From Bradyrhizobium sp. CB1717 (lineage in GTDB: Bacteria > Pseudomonadota > Alphaproteobacteria > Rhizobiales > Xanthobacteraceae), in NCBI RefSeq assembly GCF_029714325.1, contig NZ_CP121666.1, positions 8,153,001 through 8,217,000 on the forward strand: 64,000 nucleotides of DNA, given 5' to 3'. Of the stretch, positions 7,936 to 16,639 are shown piece by piece. Under the pieces are notes generated by a model, which searched no databases, was not told the origin of the DNA, and saw only the letters and a list, made by a program, of their open reading frames with translations. Each line of letters opens with the position of its first letter. Position 1 is the stretch's first letter. A program made the position numbers and the translations under genes.

Positions 7936-10900
7936 ATGGACGGGATTGAAATCGAGCGTGATGCCGTCGGCAAACTGAAGATCGATTGCACGGCCTCCGA
8001 CAACGCGAACATTGCTTTCTATCAGAATGCCGTTCCGATCGTTCGTGAGCTTGCAATCGGTAACAGTGCCGGGCGTGATTTGTCCGATCTCTCCGTGCAT
8101 CTTGTAGCGGAACCAGCATTCTTGACGCCCGGCGTATGGCGGATCGACCGCATCCCCGACGGGGCTACCCATCACCTCCGCGGCCTGGATGTGAAGCTCG
8201 ATCCGGGCTTCTTGGCCAACGTCAACGCGTCGCGTCGGGCGCAGCTACGTTTCCGGGTCGAGTCCGGCGGCGAAACGCTCGCGGAGGAGATCGTCGAGCT
8301 TAACCTGCTTCCGCCTTCGCATTGGGGTGGCGTCAATACCGCGCCGGAACTGTTGGCCGCGTTCGTCAGAGCGACCGACCCGAGTGTCGACGTCATTTTG
8401 CGGGAAGCCTCCGGCAAGCTCGCGGCGGCAGGTCGGGACGATGCGTTGGATGGTTATCGCAAGAAAACTAAGGCAAGAGCCTGGGAGATGGCCGACGCGA
8501 TCTGGGCCGCTCTGGTGTCCCACTCTATCGCCTACGTTCTGCCTCCACGGAGCTTCGAACGATCGGGTCAGCAGATCCGCGGGCCGAGCGAGATTCTATC
8601 TCGCAAGGTCGGGACGTGCCTCGATCTAAGTTTGCTCTACGCGTCTTGTCTGGAGCAAGCCGGCCTGAATCCAGTCCTGGTTTTGATCGAAGGCCATGCT
8701 TTCGTCGGTCTGTGGCTCTTAGATGAGGACTTTTCGAGTCTGGTCGTCGACGATCCGCAGATGCTGCGCAAGCGCGTGCAGCTCGAAGAAATGGTGCTGA
8801 TCGAGCCGACGCTCCTGACCGGATCGAACCCCGGCCGTTTCAAACAAGCGGTCGACGCCGGCGCGAAACTCGTCACCGAAGACGCGTCCTCGCAGTTCGA
8901 GCTCGCCATCGACGTCAAGCGTGCGCGAAGCGCGAAGATACGACCGCTCGATCTGTCGATTTCGGGCGAGTCGATCACGCCCGCCGAGGGCGCTCCGACC
9001 GTTTCGCATGAAGTCGGAGAGATCCCCAAGTTCGAAGAAGACCTGGATAAGCCGCGCGAGCCCCTGGCAGAAAGGAACTTGGACCGGCTCGAGCTCTGGA
9101 AGCGCAACCTTCTGGATCTCACGCTGAGAAACCGCCTTCTGAACTTCAAGGATACGAAATCGACGGTAACGATCGAATGTCCGGACGCGGCGGCGCTCGA
9201 GGACAAGCTTTCGATCGGCGATCGCTTCAAGTTGCTCGGACGGTCCGAGGTGCTGGACGGTAGCGACGGGCGCGATCCCGCTCTGCTCGCCCAGCGCCTT
9301 CAGGACGACGCCCGCAAGGAGTTCATCCGCGATGCCTTGATGCGCGGCGAACTGCACGCGGCCGTTGCCGAGACGGAGCTGGAAGGCCGACTGACAGACC
9401 TGTACAGGGCGACCCGCCTTGCCTTCGAAGAAGGCGGCGCCAACATCCTCTACCTTTGCCTCGGTTTCCTGAAATGGACTCCTCAGGACGGCGCGGGTCC
9501 TTACCGCGCGCCGCTGATCCTCGTCCCCGTGCAACTCGAGAGAAAGAGCGTGCGTTCCGGCTTTCGGCTGGCACTGCACGAGGACGAAGCCCGGTTCAAC
9601 CCCACCCTGTTGCAGATGTTGCAACAGGATTTCGACCTTCCGATTCCGGAAGTCGAGGAAGATTTGCCGGAGGACGCGACCGGCGTGGACGTCACTGGCA
9701 TCTGGAAAACGATCAGGCGACACACCAAAAGCATCAAGGGATGGGAGGTCACGGAGCAGGTGACCTTGGCGACACTGTCCTTCACGAAATACCTGATGTG
9801 GAAGGACCTGGTCGACCGGTCGGAAATGTTGAAGCGCAATCCGGTGGTCAGGCACCTGATAGATACACCCACCCACACCTACGAAGGCTCAGGAACGACG
9901 TTCGTCGCCGGCAAGGATATCGATCGGGTCGTGGAACCGGCCGAGCTTTTTACGCCGCTGTCGGCTGATTCCTCCCAGACCGCGGCCGTCGTCGCGGCTC
10001 AGCGCGGCGGTGATTTCGTGCTTTTCGGGCCGCCGGGCACGGGCAAGAGCCAAACTATCGCGAACATGATCACGAACTGTCTGGCACACCAGAAGACTGT
10101 GCTCTTCGTATCGCAGAAGACCGCGGCACTCGAGGTCGTGAGGCAGCGCATGCAGGCGATCGGGCTGGGCCACTACTGTCTCGAGGTTCATTCGACCAAG
10201 GCGCAGAAATCGAGCGTGCTCGAGCAGCTTGCTACGGCCTGGCGCGAACGCAATCTCGTCACCGAGGAACATTGGTCGGCTGCCGCCGGCGAGCTGAAAC
10301 GGAGACGGGACCAACTGAACAAGTTGGTCTCTGCGCTCCACCGCCGCCGAGAGAACGGAATGACGGCTTACGAAGCCTTCGGACGGGTCATCGCCGATCG
10401 CGAGCGCTTCCCGGACGTCGGGCTGGCATGGCCGGCCGGCACGGTACATTCGCCGGAAGATCTCGCTCGTATGCGAGAGCTTTGTTCGGACATCAGAACC
10501 GCACTCGAGGCCGTCGGAGATCCCGTCGGTCATCCTCTCCAGGGGATCGAGCAGACCAAATGGAGCCCGGCCTGGGTTCAGTCGCTTCATCAGTTGGTCG
10601 ACCGGCTCCATCTCGCGCTCCAGGAAGTGCAGACGGCGGCCGACGATCTAGCGACTTCTCTGGGGCTGGACGCCGCCGCGAACGACGACGGTCTGCTGCC
10701 GCACTTGATCAAGTTGGTCTCTCTGTTGCTGCACGCCGATGCCGCGGACGGGTCGCTTCTTCTTTCGGCAGATGCGCCCGAACGCGTGAGCGCGCTCTAC
10801 GATCTCGCCGATGTCCTGGCTCGCTTCGAGGGGAAAAGGTCCGAGCTGACGGTTCAATACGACCTGAGGGCAGCGCTGCTGGATTTGTCGACTCTCGAAC

Positions 10901-13896
10901 GCGATTGGACGGAGGCCTGCGCCTCCAACGTCATCGTTCGAGGCAGCCGCAAAAGGAAGGTCAGGCTGACGCTGAAGTCGTACTGCCCCGTCGAAGTACC
11001 CGATGACATCGGGCGAGACATCGTGGTGCTTCAGGAAATCGCGCTGTTGCTACGCGAAATAGACGACATCAAGCCTCGCTTCCGCGGCATGGAACGCCTC
11101 TGGCGCGGTCCACAAACCGACGCGACTCGTTTTCAAGCGTTGATCGACTGGTCCAGTAGTGTCCGGAGTGCTGCGGATGCCTACCCCGTCGAAGGCATGA
11201 CATCGGACCGGCTGCTTTCGCATGTACAGGACCTGCTGCTGCGCGACGGCTCACGCTTTCGGCCGAGTGGTCATGTGCGGCATGCGTTCGAAGCGATGTA
11301 CAAAGCGTTTCCGCTCATGCATCGGACGTCCAAGGAGCTGGGGACGTGCATCGGGCTCGACGAGCCGGAAGACATCGTCGCGATCGAAACCGGCTGGATC
11401 GAGGCACTTCGTCGGAAGACCGCCAATTGGAAATCCAATACCGTCAAGACGCCCCAATGGGCGACCTGGAGGTGGGCTGCCCGTACGGCCCGCGCAGCTG
11501 GATTGTCCCCTCTCGTCGACGCGGTTGAGAACGGAGCCGTTGAAGGCGATGCCCTCACCGGTGTCTTCGATTACGCCTACGCGCGTTGGGTTGCCGAAAC
11601 CATAGTGAATGAAGACGAGGTTCTTAGCGGCTTTCTGGCCGAGAAGCACGAAGCGACGATCGAGGCGTTTATCGCGGCCGACAAGAAAATCGGAGAGCTC
11701 GCCAGAGACATCGTGAAGGCTCGCATCGGCGCCGCGGTTCCGACACAGACGAATTTCGGAAAGGATCCCGAGTGGGGCACGCTGGCGCGTGAGATCAACA
11801 AGAAAGCTCGACACATGCCCCTGCGGCAGCTGTTCGGTCGCTTGCCGACGGTGCTCACCCAGCTCGCGCCCTGCGTAATGATGAGCCCGCTCTCGATCGC
11901 GCAATATCTGCCTGCGGACGCCAAGCCGTTCGACGTCGTCATATTCGACGAAGCCTCGCAGATCCCCGTCTGGGACGCGATCGGCGCGATCGCGCGCGCC
12001 CGTCAGGTCGTCATCGTAGGCGACCCGGAACAACTTCCGCCGACCAATGTCGGACAACGCGGGGTCGATGACGAGGACGACGACGGATCTGTCGTACAAA
12101 GCCAGCAAAGCATACTCGACGAGTGCCTCGCGTCGAACATTCCAAGCATGCGTCTGTCGTGGCACTATCGGAGTCGACACGAAAGCCTGATCGCTTTCTC
12201 GAACGTCAAGTATTACCGCGGGGAATTGACGACATTCCCCTCCCCCGTCACACGCGACACGGCGGTTCGGTACGTTCACGTGGAGGGCGGCGTGTACGAA
12301 CGCGGTGGCGCGAAGGTCAATCGGAAGGAGGCCGAGTCTGTGGTAGCCGAGGTCGTCCGACGCCTCAGGACATCAACCCATTCGATCGGTGTCGTCACGT
12401 TCAACGGCGAGCAGCAGCGGTTGATCGAAAACCTCCTCGATCAAGCGCGTCGCTCCGACCCGTCGCTCGAGCCGCATTTCGACCGAAACCTAACCAGGGA
12501 GCCCATCCTGGTTAAAAACATCGAGAACGTACAGGGCGACGAACGGGATGTGATCATATTTTCCGTGGCAGTAGGGCCGGACAAGGCCGGGCGCGTCACC
12601 GCCCAGATCTCTTCGTTGAACAGCGAGGGCGGTCACCGTCGGCTCAATGTCGCCGTGACCCGCGCACGACGAGAACTGCTGGTGTTTGCGACGCTGCGCC
12701 CGGAGCAAATCGACCTCGGTCGCACGGGGGCGAAGGGCGTGATCGATTTCAAGCACTTCCTCGAATTCGCCGAGAACGGCGCGCGGGCTATCGCAGAGGC
12801 ATTCTCTCCGACGGGAGGAGATACCGAATCGCCGTTCGAAGACGCCGTGATGCGGGCCCTGCAGGAGAGAGGTTGGGAAATCCATCCCCAGGTGGGCGTG
12901 TCCTTCTTCCGGATCGACCTCGGCGTCGTTCATCCCGATTTCCCGGGACGGTACCTCGCGGGCGTCGAATGCGATGGCGCGGCATATCATCGATCGGCCA
13001 CCGCTCGGGATCGCGACCGTCTGCGCGAAATGGTGTTGACGGATCTAGGGTGGCGAATCCGTCGTATCTGGAGCACTGAATGGTGGATGGATTCGAGCAC
13101 GGCGGCGGAGAAAATCCACGCAAAACTGTTAGCGGATCTCGAGGCGGATCGCGCTTCGCGGCCGATCGTCGAGCTCGAGGAAGTATCCTCTTCGCGGACG
13201 GAGCCAGCTCCCCTGGAGAATGAATCGCGCGAAGCGAATCGCGCGGAAATACCGAGTGGGGAAGCTGAAACAACAACCAGCGAAAGCGAAATGCCACCGG
13301 AACCGGCGAACGACGACCGCCAAGAGACAGAGCCCGCTAAACTTTACGCGCGTGGTCCATCCGGTGCGCAAAGGATTGCCGAGCCGACGCCTTTGACGAG
13401 CTACGCAAAGGCCGACCCAAGCGCGGTGGCCACCCCCGATCGAGACCGTTTCTACGATGTCGGCTACCGCGGAACCTTACGGAGCATGGTCGATCACGTC
13501 GTGGCAATCGAAGGTCCGATCTATCTTGACGTTCTCGTCGATCGGATCGCGCGGGCGCACGGCTTCATGAGATCGGGCGAAACGGTCCAGAAGATCGTGC
13601 TCGCATCGCTAGGCCGCGAGCGGTTTCCGACGACGAAGGAAGGAGCCCGCCAGATCGTCTGGCCGCAGGATGCCGTCGCCGGCGACAAAGCGCCCTACAG
13701 AGGACCGGAGGGACGCGACCATGGCGACATCCCGCTCCCCGAACTGGCCGGCCTGGCCGCAGCGCTCCGAAACGGCGGATTGGAGGATATCGAAGACGTC
13801 ATCCGCGGAATGCAGGAGCACTTCCGCCTCGGTCGTCTTGCCGCATCCACTCGGGAGCGTTTCGAGGCAGCTGCGTCGGCCGTGGACGTGTCCTAG
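7936..13896 (+). CDS. Giant DUF4011 / SF1 helicase / Vsr-like nuclease / DUF3320 protein, candidate anti-phage effector
   Basis: A 1986-residue multidomain protein. In order: an N-terminal beta-rich region; a transglutaminase-like fold with GTCLDLSLLYASC (Cys about 228) and EGHAFVGLW (His about 254); DUF4011, marked by KRNLLDLTLRNRLLNF (from about 388); an SF1 helicase with Walker A FGPPGTGKSQTIANM (about 698), Walker B VVIFDEASQIP (about 1335), VGDPEQLPPTN, QGDERDVIIFSV and NVAVTRARRELLVF; a restriction-endonuclease-like domain of the Vsr/MTES_1575 type with FRIDLGVVHP and GVECDGAAYH (about 1655-1682); a polar linker; and DUF3320 near the C-terminus (about 1836-1920). Helicase-nuclease fusions of this build sit in defence islands and recall single-protein systems such as Hhe. 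Expected to unwind and cut invading DNA; this is inferred. It stands next to a dGTPase gene. Confidence 0.9.
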   Translation: MDGIEIERDAVGKLKIDCTASDNANIAFYQNAVPIVRELAIGNSAGRDLSDLSVHLVAEPAFLTPGVWRIDRIPDGATHHLRGLDVKLDPGFLANVNASRRAQLRFRVESGGETLAEEIVELNLLPPSHWGGVNTAPELLAAFVRATDPSVDVILREASGKLAAAGRDDALDGYRKKTKARAWEMADAIWAALVSHSIAYVLPPRSFERSGQQIRGPSEILSRKVGTCLDLSLLYASCLEQAGLNPVLVLIEGHAFVGLWLLDEDFSSLVVDDPQMLRKRVQLEEMVLIEPTLLTGSNPGRFKQAVDAGAKLVTEDASSQFELAIDVKRARSAKIRPLDLSISGESITPAEGAPTVSHEVGEIPKFEEDLDKPREPLAERNLDRLELWKRNLLDLTLRNRLLNFKDTKSTVTIECPDAAALEDKLSIGDRFKLLGRSEVLDGSDGRDPALLAQRLQDDARKEFIRDALMRGELHAAVAETELEGRLTDLYRATRLAFEEGGANILYLCLGFLKWTPQDGAGPYRAPLILVPVQLERKSVRSGFRLALHEDEARFNPTLLQMLQQDFDLPIPEVEEDLPEDATGVDVTGIWKTIRRHTKSIKGWEVTEQVTLATLSFTKYLMWKDLVDRSEMLKRNPVVRHLIDTPTHTYEGSGTTFVAGKDIDRVVEPAELFTPLSADSSQTAAVVAAQRGGDFVLFGPPGTGKSQTIANMITNCLAHQKTVLFVSQKTAALEVVRQRMQAIGLGHYCLEVHSTKAQKSSVLEQLATAWRERNLVTEEHWSAAAGELKRRRDQLNKLVSALHRRRENGMTAYEAFGRVIADRERFPDVGLAWPAGTVHSPEDLARMRELCSDIRTALEAVGDPVGHPLQGIEQTKWSPAWVQSLHQLVDRLHLALQEVQTAADDLATSLGLDAAANDDGLLPHLIKLVSLLLHADAADGSLLLSADAPERVSALYDLADVLARFEGKRSELTVQYDLRAALLDLSTLERDWTEACASNVIVRGSRKRKVRLTLKSYCPVEVPDDIGRDIVVLQEIALLLREIDDIKPRFRGMERLWRGPQTDATRFQALIDWSSSVRSAADAYPVEGMTSDRLLSHVQDLLLRDGSRFRPSGHVRHAFEAMYKAFPLMHRTSKELGTCIGLDEPEDIVAIETGWIEALRRKTANWKSNTVKTPQWATWRWAARTARAAGLSPLVDAVENGAVEGDALTGVFDYAYARWVAETIVNEDEVLSGFLAEKHEATIEAFIAADKKIGELARDIVKARIGAAVPTQTNFGKDPEWGTLAREINKKARHMPLRQLFGRLPTVLTQLAPCVMMSPLSIAQYLPADAKPFDVVIFDEASQIPVWDAIGAIARARQVVIVGDPEQLPPTNVGQRGVDDEDDDGSVVQSQQSILDECLASNIPSMRLSWHYRSRHESLIAFSNVKYYRGELTTFPSPVTRDTAVRYVHVEGGVYERGGAKVNRKEAESVVAEVVRRLRTSTHSIGVVTFNGEQQRLIENLLDQARRSDPSLEPHFDRNLTREPILVKNIENVQGDERDVIIFSVAVGPDKAGRVTAQISSLNSEGGHRRLNVAVTRARRELLVFATLRPEQIDLGRTGAKGVIDFKHFLEFAENGARAIAEAFSPTGGDTESPFEDAVMRALQERGWEIHPQVGVSFFRIDLGVVHPDFPGRYLAGVECDGAAYHRSATARDRDRLREMVLTDLGWRIRRIWSTEWWMDSSTAAEKIHAKLLADLEADRASRPIVELEEVSSSRTEPAPLENESREANRAEIPSGEAETTTSESEMPPEPANDDRQETEPAKLYARGPSGAQRIAEPTPLTSYAKADPSAVATPDRDRFYDVGYRGTLRSMVDHVVAIEGPIYLDVLVDRIARAHGFMRSGETVQKIVLASLGRERFPTTKEGARQIVWPQDAVAGDKAPYRGPEGRDHGDIPLPELAGLAAALRNGGLEDIEDVIRGMQEHFRLGRLAASTRERFEAAASAVDVS

Positions 13897-14355
13897 CTGC
13901 CGGCGACAGCCGGGTTTCTGACATCGGCCTGCCGCCGTCGGCGTTAGCGGCGATCGGCGAGGCACGGATTGCCTTGGGGGCGTCCCACCGACGCTATCGG
14001 CCTTAGATACGTCTGGAGACAGCCTTTTCTCCGACGGGATGGCCTCAGTTGGCTCGACGGGGGACTAACAGCTCCGGCCCGAGTGCGCTGAGCGGGATTC
14101 CCAGACCGTAATATTGTTCGACCACAGGAAGCTTAGAGCCCAAATCGAAAAGGCCTACGCCGACGTGCGGGATACCTCCCTCGAGCCTTGGTTAGAAAAC
14201 ATCCGCCGGGCGGCAACGACATCGCGCGCCCGATGGGCCATGGAAGCGATTGCGAAGATTATTCAAAAATATGCATGACCGTTCTCGCTGGACCTTTTGG
14301 CGGTAGCGCCCGTCATGACGGCGACTGCGGTCAATAGGGCCTAAGGACCTACCCC
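13897..14355. other. Intergenic region (459 bp) between convergent helicase and dGTPase genes
   Basis: The region separates two convergent genes. Apart from a short open frame at its centre (14114-14278, listed separately) it shows no gene, RNA or clear terminator hairpin with a T-run. Base composition is less GC-rich than the flagellar part of the window, for example TTATTCAAAAATATGCATGA near 14260. Confidence 0.4.
14114..14278 (+). CDS. Short hypothetical ORF or relic (54 codons, TTG start)
   Basis: An open frame between the helicase and dGTPase genes. From the TTG at 14114 it encodes 54 residues including AQIEKAYADVRDTSLEPWLE and ARWAMEAIAKIIQKYA, which have the look of real amphipathic helices rather than random translation. 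The frame is open further upstream to a stop near 14066 but has no ATG or GTG. It may be the tail of a lost gene, or a small third member of the helicase-dGTPase group. No family recognised. Confidence 0.3.
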   Translation: MFDHRKLRAQIEKAYADVRDTSLEPWLENIRRAATTSRARWAMEAIAKIIQKYA

Positions 14356-15699
14356 TCAAAGCCTGTCGAAGACGGATCCCATCCGGGGACTGAACAATCG
14401 GTCATAGGTTTTCAGGAGGAAATCGTCGGTCATTCCGGCGACGTAGTCGCAAATCACGCGTACGTTCTTCTCGGGCTCGTAGCGTGCATAGACGTCCGAC
14501 GGAAGCAGCTGCTTCGGGTCGGATTGAAACGCTTCGAATACCGAAACCACAAGCTTCTGTCCCTTGTACTCCAAGTGCTGGACGTTCGCGCTGAAGATCA
14601 CTTTCTTTTCGATGAGATCCTGCAAGGCGTCCAGGAATTTGCGTTGTGGTGCCTTGATACGCGCGCGATATCGAACGAGAGGCTCGGCGAACTGTTCGAG
14701 CGTCACGATCTCGACGTTCGTCACGAAGTGATGCACCAGGCGACCGATGAAGCGCTTTCGCCAATTGCCGCCGGAGAACAGCTTCGAAACGAAATAACCG
14801 TATACGTCGTTGCCGCATTCCTCGCCGTATTTGAGCTTCAAGGCTTCCAGAAACGGGGCGCTCGCCTCTTCGCTGACGTGTTCGCGGAAGTCCCTCTCGT
14901 CTACGAGCCCGAGCGCGACTGCGTCCTCAAGGTCGTGCACGCCGTAGGCGATGTCGTCCGATTGGTCCATGATGCTGCAATCGAACGACTTATGCCGCGC
15001 CTTCCCGTGCTTGCCCTGCACCGGATCGAACTCTCGAAACAACATGCGATCGCCAGGTGGCAACGGCTCCAGAATCCAGTCGACAACGTCGTTTTCGCAA
15101 TCGAAGTAGCATTTGGGTGGCTTACAACTGGTCCGGTCGAGAATCCGGATCGTGGTCGCTCTCTCGTCGAGAGTGGGCTTGATCTCTCCGTTCGAAACCT
15201 TCGAAAACGGCGCGGGGTATTTGAGGATGGACAGCAAGGATCGGCGCGTGAGATCAGCCCCCTGCTCGCGCGAGAAGTTCTCCAGCCTCGCAAGGATTCT
15301 TAAAGTTTGTCCGTTGCCTTCGAAGCCGCCGGCGCTGCGCATGCAATAGTTCAGCGCCACTTCCCCACCGTGTCCGAAGGGGGGGTGCCCGAGATCGTGG
15401 CAGAAGCCCGCGGTCTGGATGAGGCTCAGCGGCGGCAGATGCGGGATGGCTGGGTGATCAGGGTATGTTTTGGCGAGCTGACGGCTGACCCCACCGGCGA
15501 TCTGAGCGACTTCCAGCGAGTGGGTCAGTCGGGTGCGGTAGAAATCGCTGTCACCGAGATTGAGAATCTGGGTCTTGCCCTGAAGGCGCCGGAAGGATCC
15601 CGAGTGGACGACGCGACCGTAGTCGATGTCAAACTCGCCTCTGGCGTCGTCCTGTTGTTGCCCCCAAGGACTGCGGCGCACCAACCAAACATCAGTCAT
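14356..15699 (-). CDS. Deoxyguanosinetriphosphate triphosphohydrolase (dGTPase)-like protein
   Basis: HD-domain enzyme predicted to hydrolyse dGTP (or other dNTPs) to nucleoside and triphosphate. GSFRRLQGKTQILNLGDSD is the typical dGTPase N-terminus; the HD metal site is TRLTHSLEVAQ (His60), FCHDLGHPPFGHGG (His101-Asp102) and DQSDDIAYGVHDLEDA (Asp248/249). Length 447 fits the long Dgt-type enzymes. Some dGTPases are known to protect bacteria by draining dNTPs during phage replication, and this one lies convergent to a helicase-nuclease gene and beside a tRNA, so a defence role is plausible; dNTP housekeeping is the alternative. A 19-bp dyad lies 25 bp before the ATG (15724-15742), suggesting repression control. 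Confidence 0.9.
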   Translation of the reverse strand: MTDVWLVRRSPWGQQQDDARGEFDIDYGRVVHSGSFRRLQGKTQILNLGDSDFYRTRLTHSLEVAQIAGGVSRQLAKTYPDHPAIPHLPPLSLIQTAGFCHDLGHPPFGHGGEVALNYCMRSAGGFEGNGQTLRILARLENFSREQGADLTRRSLLSILKYPAPFSKVSNGEIKPTLDERATTIRILDRTSCKPPKCYFDCENDVVDWILEPLPPGDRMLFREFDPVQGKHGKARHKSFDCSIMDQSDDIAYGVHDLEDAVALGLVDERDFREHVSEEASAPFLEALKLKYGEECGNDVYGYFVSKLFSGGNWRKRFIGRLVHHFVTNVEIVTLEQFAEPLVRYRARIKAPQRKFLDALQDLIEKKVIFSANVQHLEYKGQKLVVSVFEAFQSDPKQLLPSDVYARYEPEKNVRVICDYVAGMTDDFLLKTYDRLFSPRMGSVFDRL

Positions 15700-15723
15700 G
15701 ATTCACCCCCCCAGCGATCGCTC

Positions 15724-15742
15724 TGTCCGAATCCGTCGGACA
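15724..15742. promoter_or_regulatory. Perfect dyad TGTCCGA-N5-TCGGACA upstream of the dGTPase gene
   Basis: Seven-base perfect arms separated by five bases, 25 bp before the dGTPase start on the minus strand. A second, imperfect symmetrical stretch (CCCCTCTAGGGG) adjoins it on the far side from the gene. The position fits an operator for a dimeric repressor. No repressor gene adjoins it; the nearest regulator is the Crp/Fnr protein at 6635, whose own palindrome differs. Confidence 0.45.
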
Positions 15743-15897
15743 ACCCCTCTAGGGGGTAGAACGTACTTTTGCCAAGCCTCTGAGGAAGCAAGCGGTTATC
15801 CGCGCGGATGGCGATGAGGAAGCGGAATTACGTGGTACCAAACGTGGTACGAAGTTTTTCTGAGATTGAAAAAGGGGCAAAAAGGATTGTTTTTCAA

Positions 15898-15974
15898 TGG
15901 TAGCGGGGGAGGGACTCGAACCCCCGACCCCAGGATTATGATTCCCGTGCTCTAACCAGCTGAGCTACCCCGCC
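15898..15974 (-). tRNA. tRNA with anticodon CAT (elongator tRNA-Met most likely)
   Basis: The minus strand folds as a complete cloverleaf of 77 nt including an encoded CCA: acceptor GGCGGGG pairs with CCCCGCT (first pair G-U), the D arm is GCTC/GAGC, the anticodon arm is CGGGA-ATCATAA-TCCTG with CAT in the loop, and the T arm contains GGTTCGAGTCC. Lack of initiator features supports elongator Met, although a CAT tRNA modified to read AUA (Ile) cannot be excluded by eye. Its 3' end faces the accessory region at lower coordinates, the orientation expected if it served as an attachment site. Confidence 0.93.
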
Positions 15975-16250
15975 ACAGGGATCGCGGCGGCGAATAAAGC
16001 CGATCTCGCGAACGCGCGGCATATAAGGAAGGGGGCGGCGGGAAGTCAATCCGCCTTCGCTAAAAGCTTCCGCTTTCGCCGAGGCTTCGGCGGGACAAGT
16101 CGGCGGGAAACGACGGTTTTTCGCCAGATTCGTGGAATTTCCGGCACCAGACTCGCGGAGAGTCCCCTCACCCGGATCGCATCTGCGATGCGCTCCGGCC
16201 TTCTCACCGCAGGCGGGGAGAGATGAAGGAGGAAACCGCCTATTTCGGCC

Positions 16251-16595
16251 TCACATTCGGGTCGCCGCCGGGGCTGCCGGGGGCGGGATCACCGGGGTGT
16301 TGGCGCCGGAGTCGGGGGCCGGGGCGTGCATGTCGGGGTCGACGCCGGCGGGCGGGCAGAGCACGCCATCGGATTTGGCCAGCTTGTCGCCGAGCGGTTC
16401 CCGGGACTGGCCGGTGGTGGTGCCGTCGGCTTGACGGTTCGGGCGGTCCTGCGGGGTGCAGTTGGCCGCATGTTGCGGGGATGGCGGCGCGGTCTGTTGC
16501 GGCGGCGTCGCAGGTAGCGGCGGGGCCTGCGCGATCGCGCTGCCTGCGGCAGCGATCAGGAGGCCCGCCAATATGATGTTTGATGTCGTGCGCAT
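16251..16595 (-). CDS. Small secreted proline-rich protein, C-terminus possibly frameshifted
   Basis: From ATG 16595 the product (114 residues) begins with a clear Sec signal peptide, MRTTSNIILAGLLIAAAGSA followed by IAQA, then a proline-rich stretch, NCTPQDRPNR and LAKSDGVLCPPAG. It is probably periplasmic; function unknown. The frame as written ends PPPAAPAATRM. Adding one G in the run CCCCCGGCAGCCCC near 16278 would end it instead as GSPGGDPNVRPK, a more natural tail, so a single-base deletion is suspected. The 52 residues upstream of ATG 16595 in the same frame are antisense to pmtA and were excluded. No good ribosome site is visible. Confidence 0.65.
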   Translation of the reverse strand: MRTTSNIILAGLLIAAAGSAIAQAPPLPATPPQQTAPPSPQHAANCTPQDRPNRQADGTTTGQSREPLGDKLAKSDGVLCPPAGVDPDMHAPAPDSGANTPVIPPPAAPAATRM

Positions 16596-16639
16596 GGGAG
16601 GAAAACGCGCCGGCCTTGGCGCGTGTTCCCGCGGCGCGA

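Noticed and set aside
15830..15860. GTGGTACCAAACGTGGTACG, a short direct repeat beside the tRNA, as attachment site
   Set aside because: The two copies are adjacent, not at island ends, and no second tRNA 3' end copy is visible.
15808..15903. 31-codon plus-strand frame (MAMRKRNYVVPNVVRS...) ending in the tRNA 3' end
   Set aside because: Looks slightly like an integrase N-terminus at first sight, but it is too short, has no continuation and runs into the tRNA.
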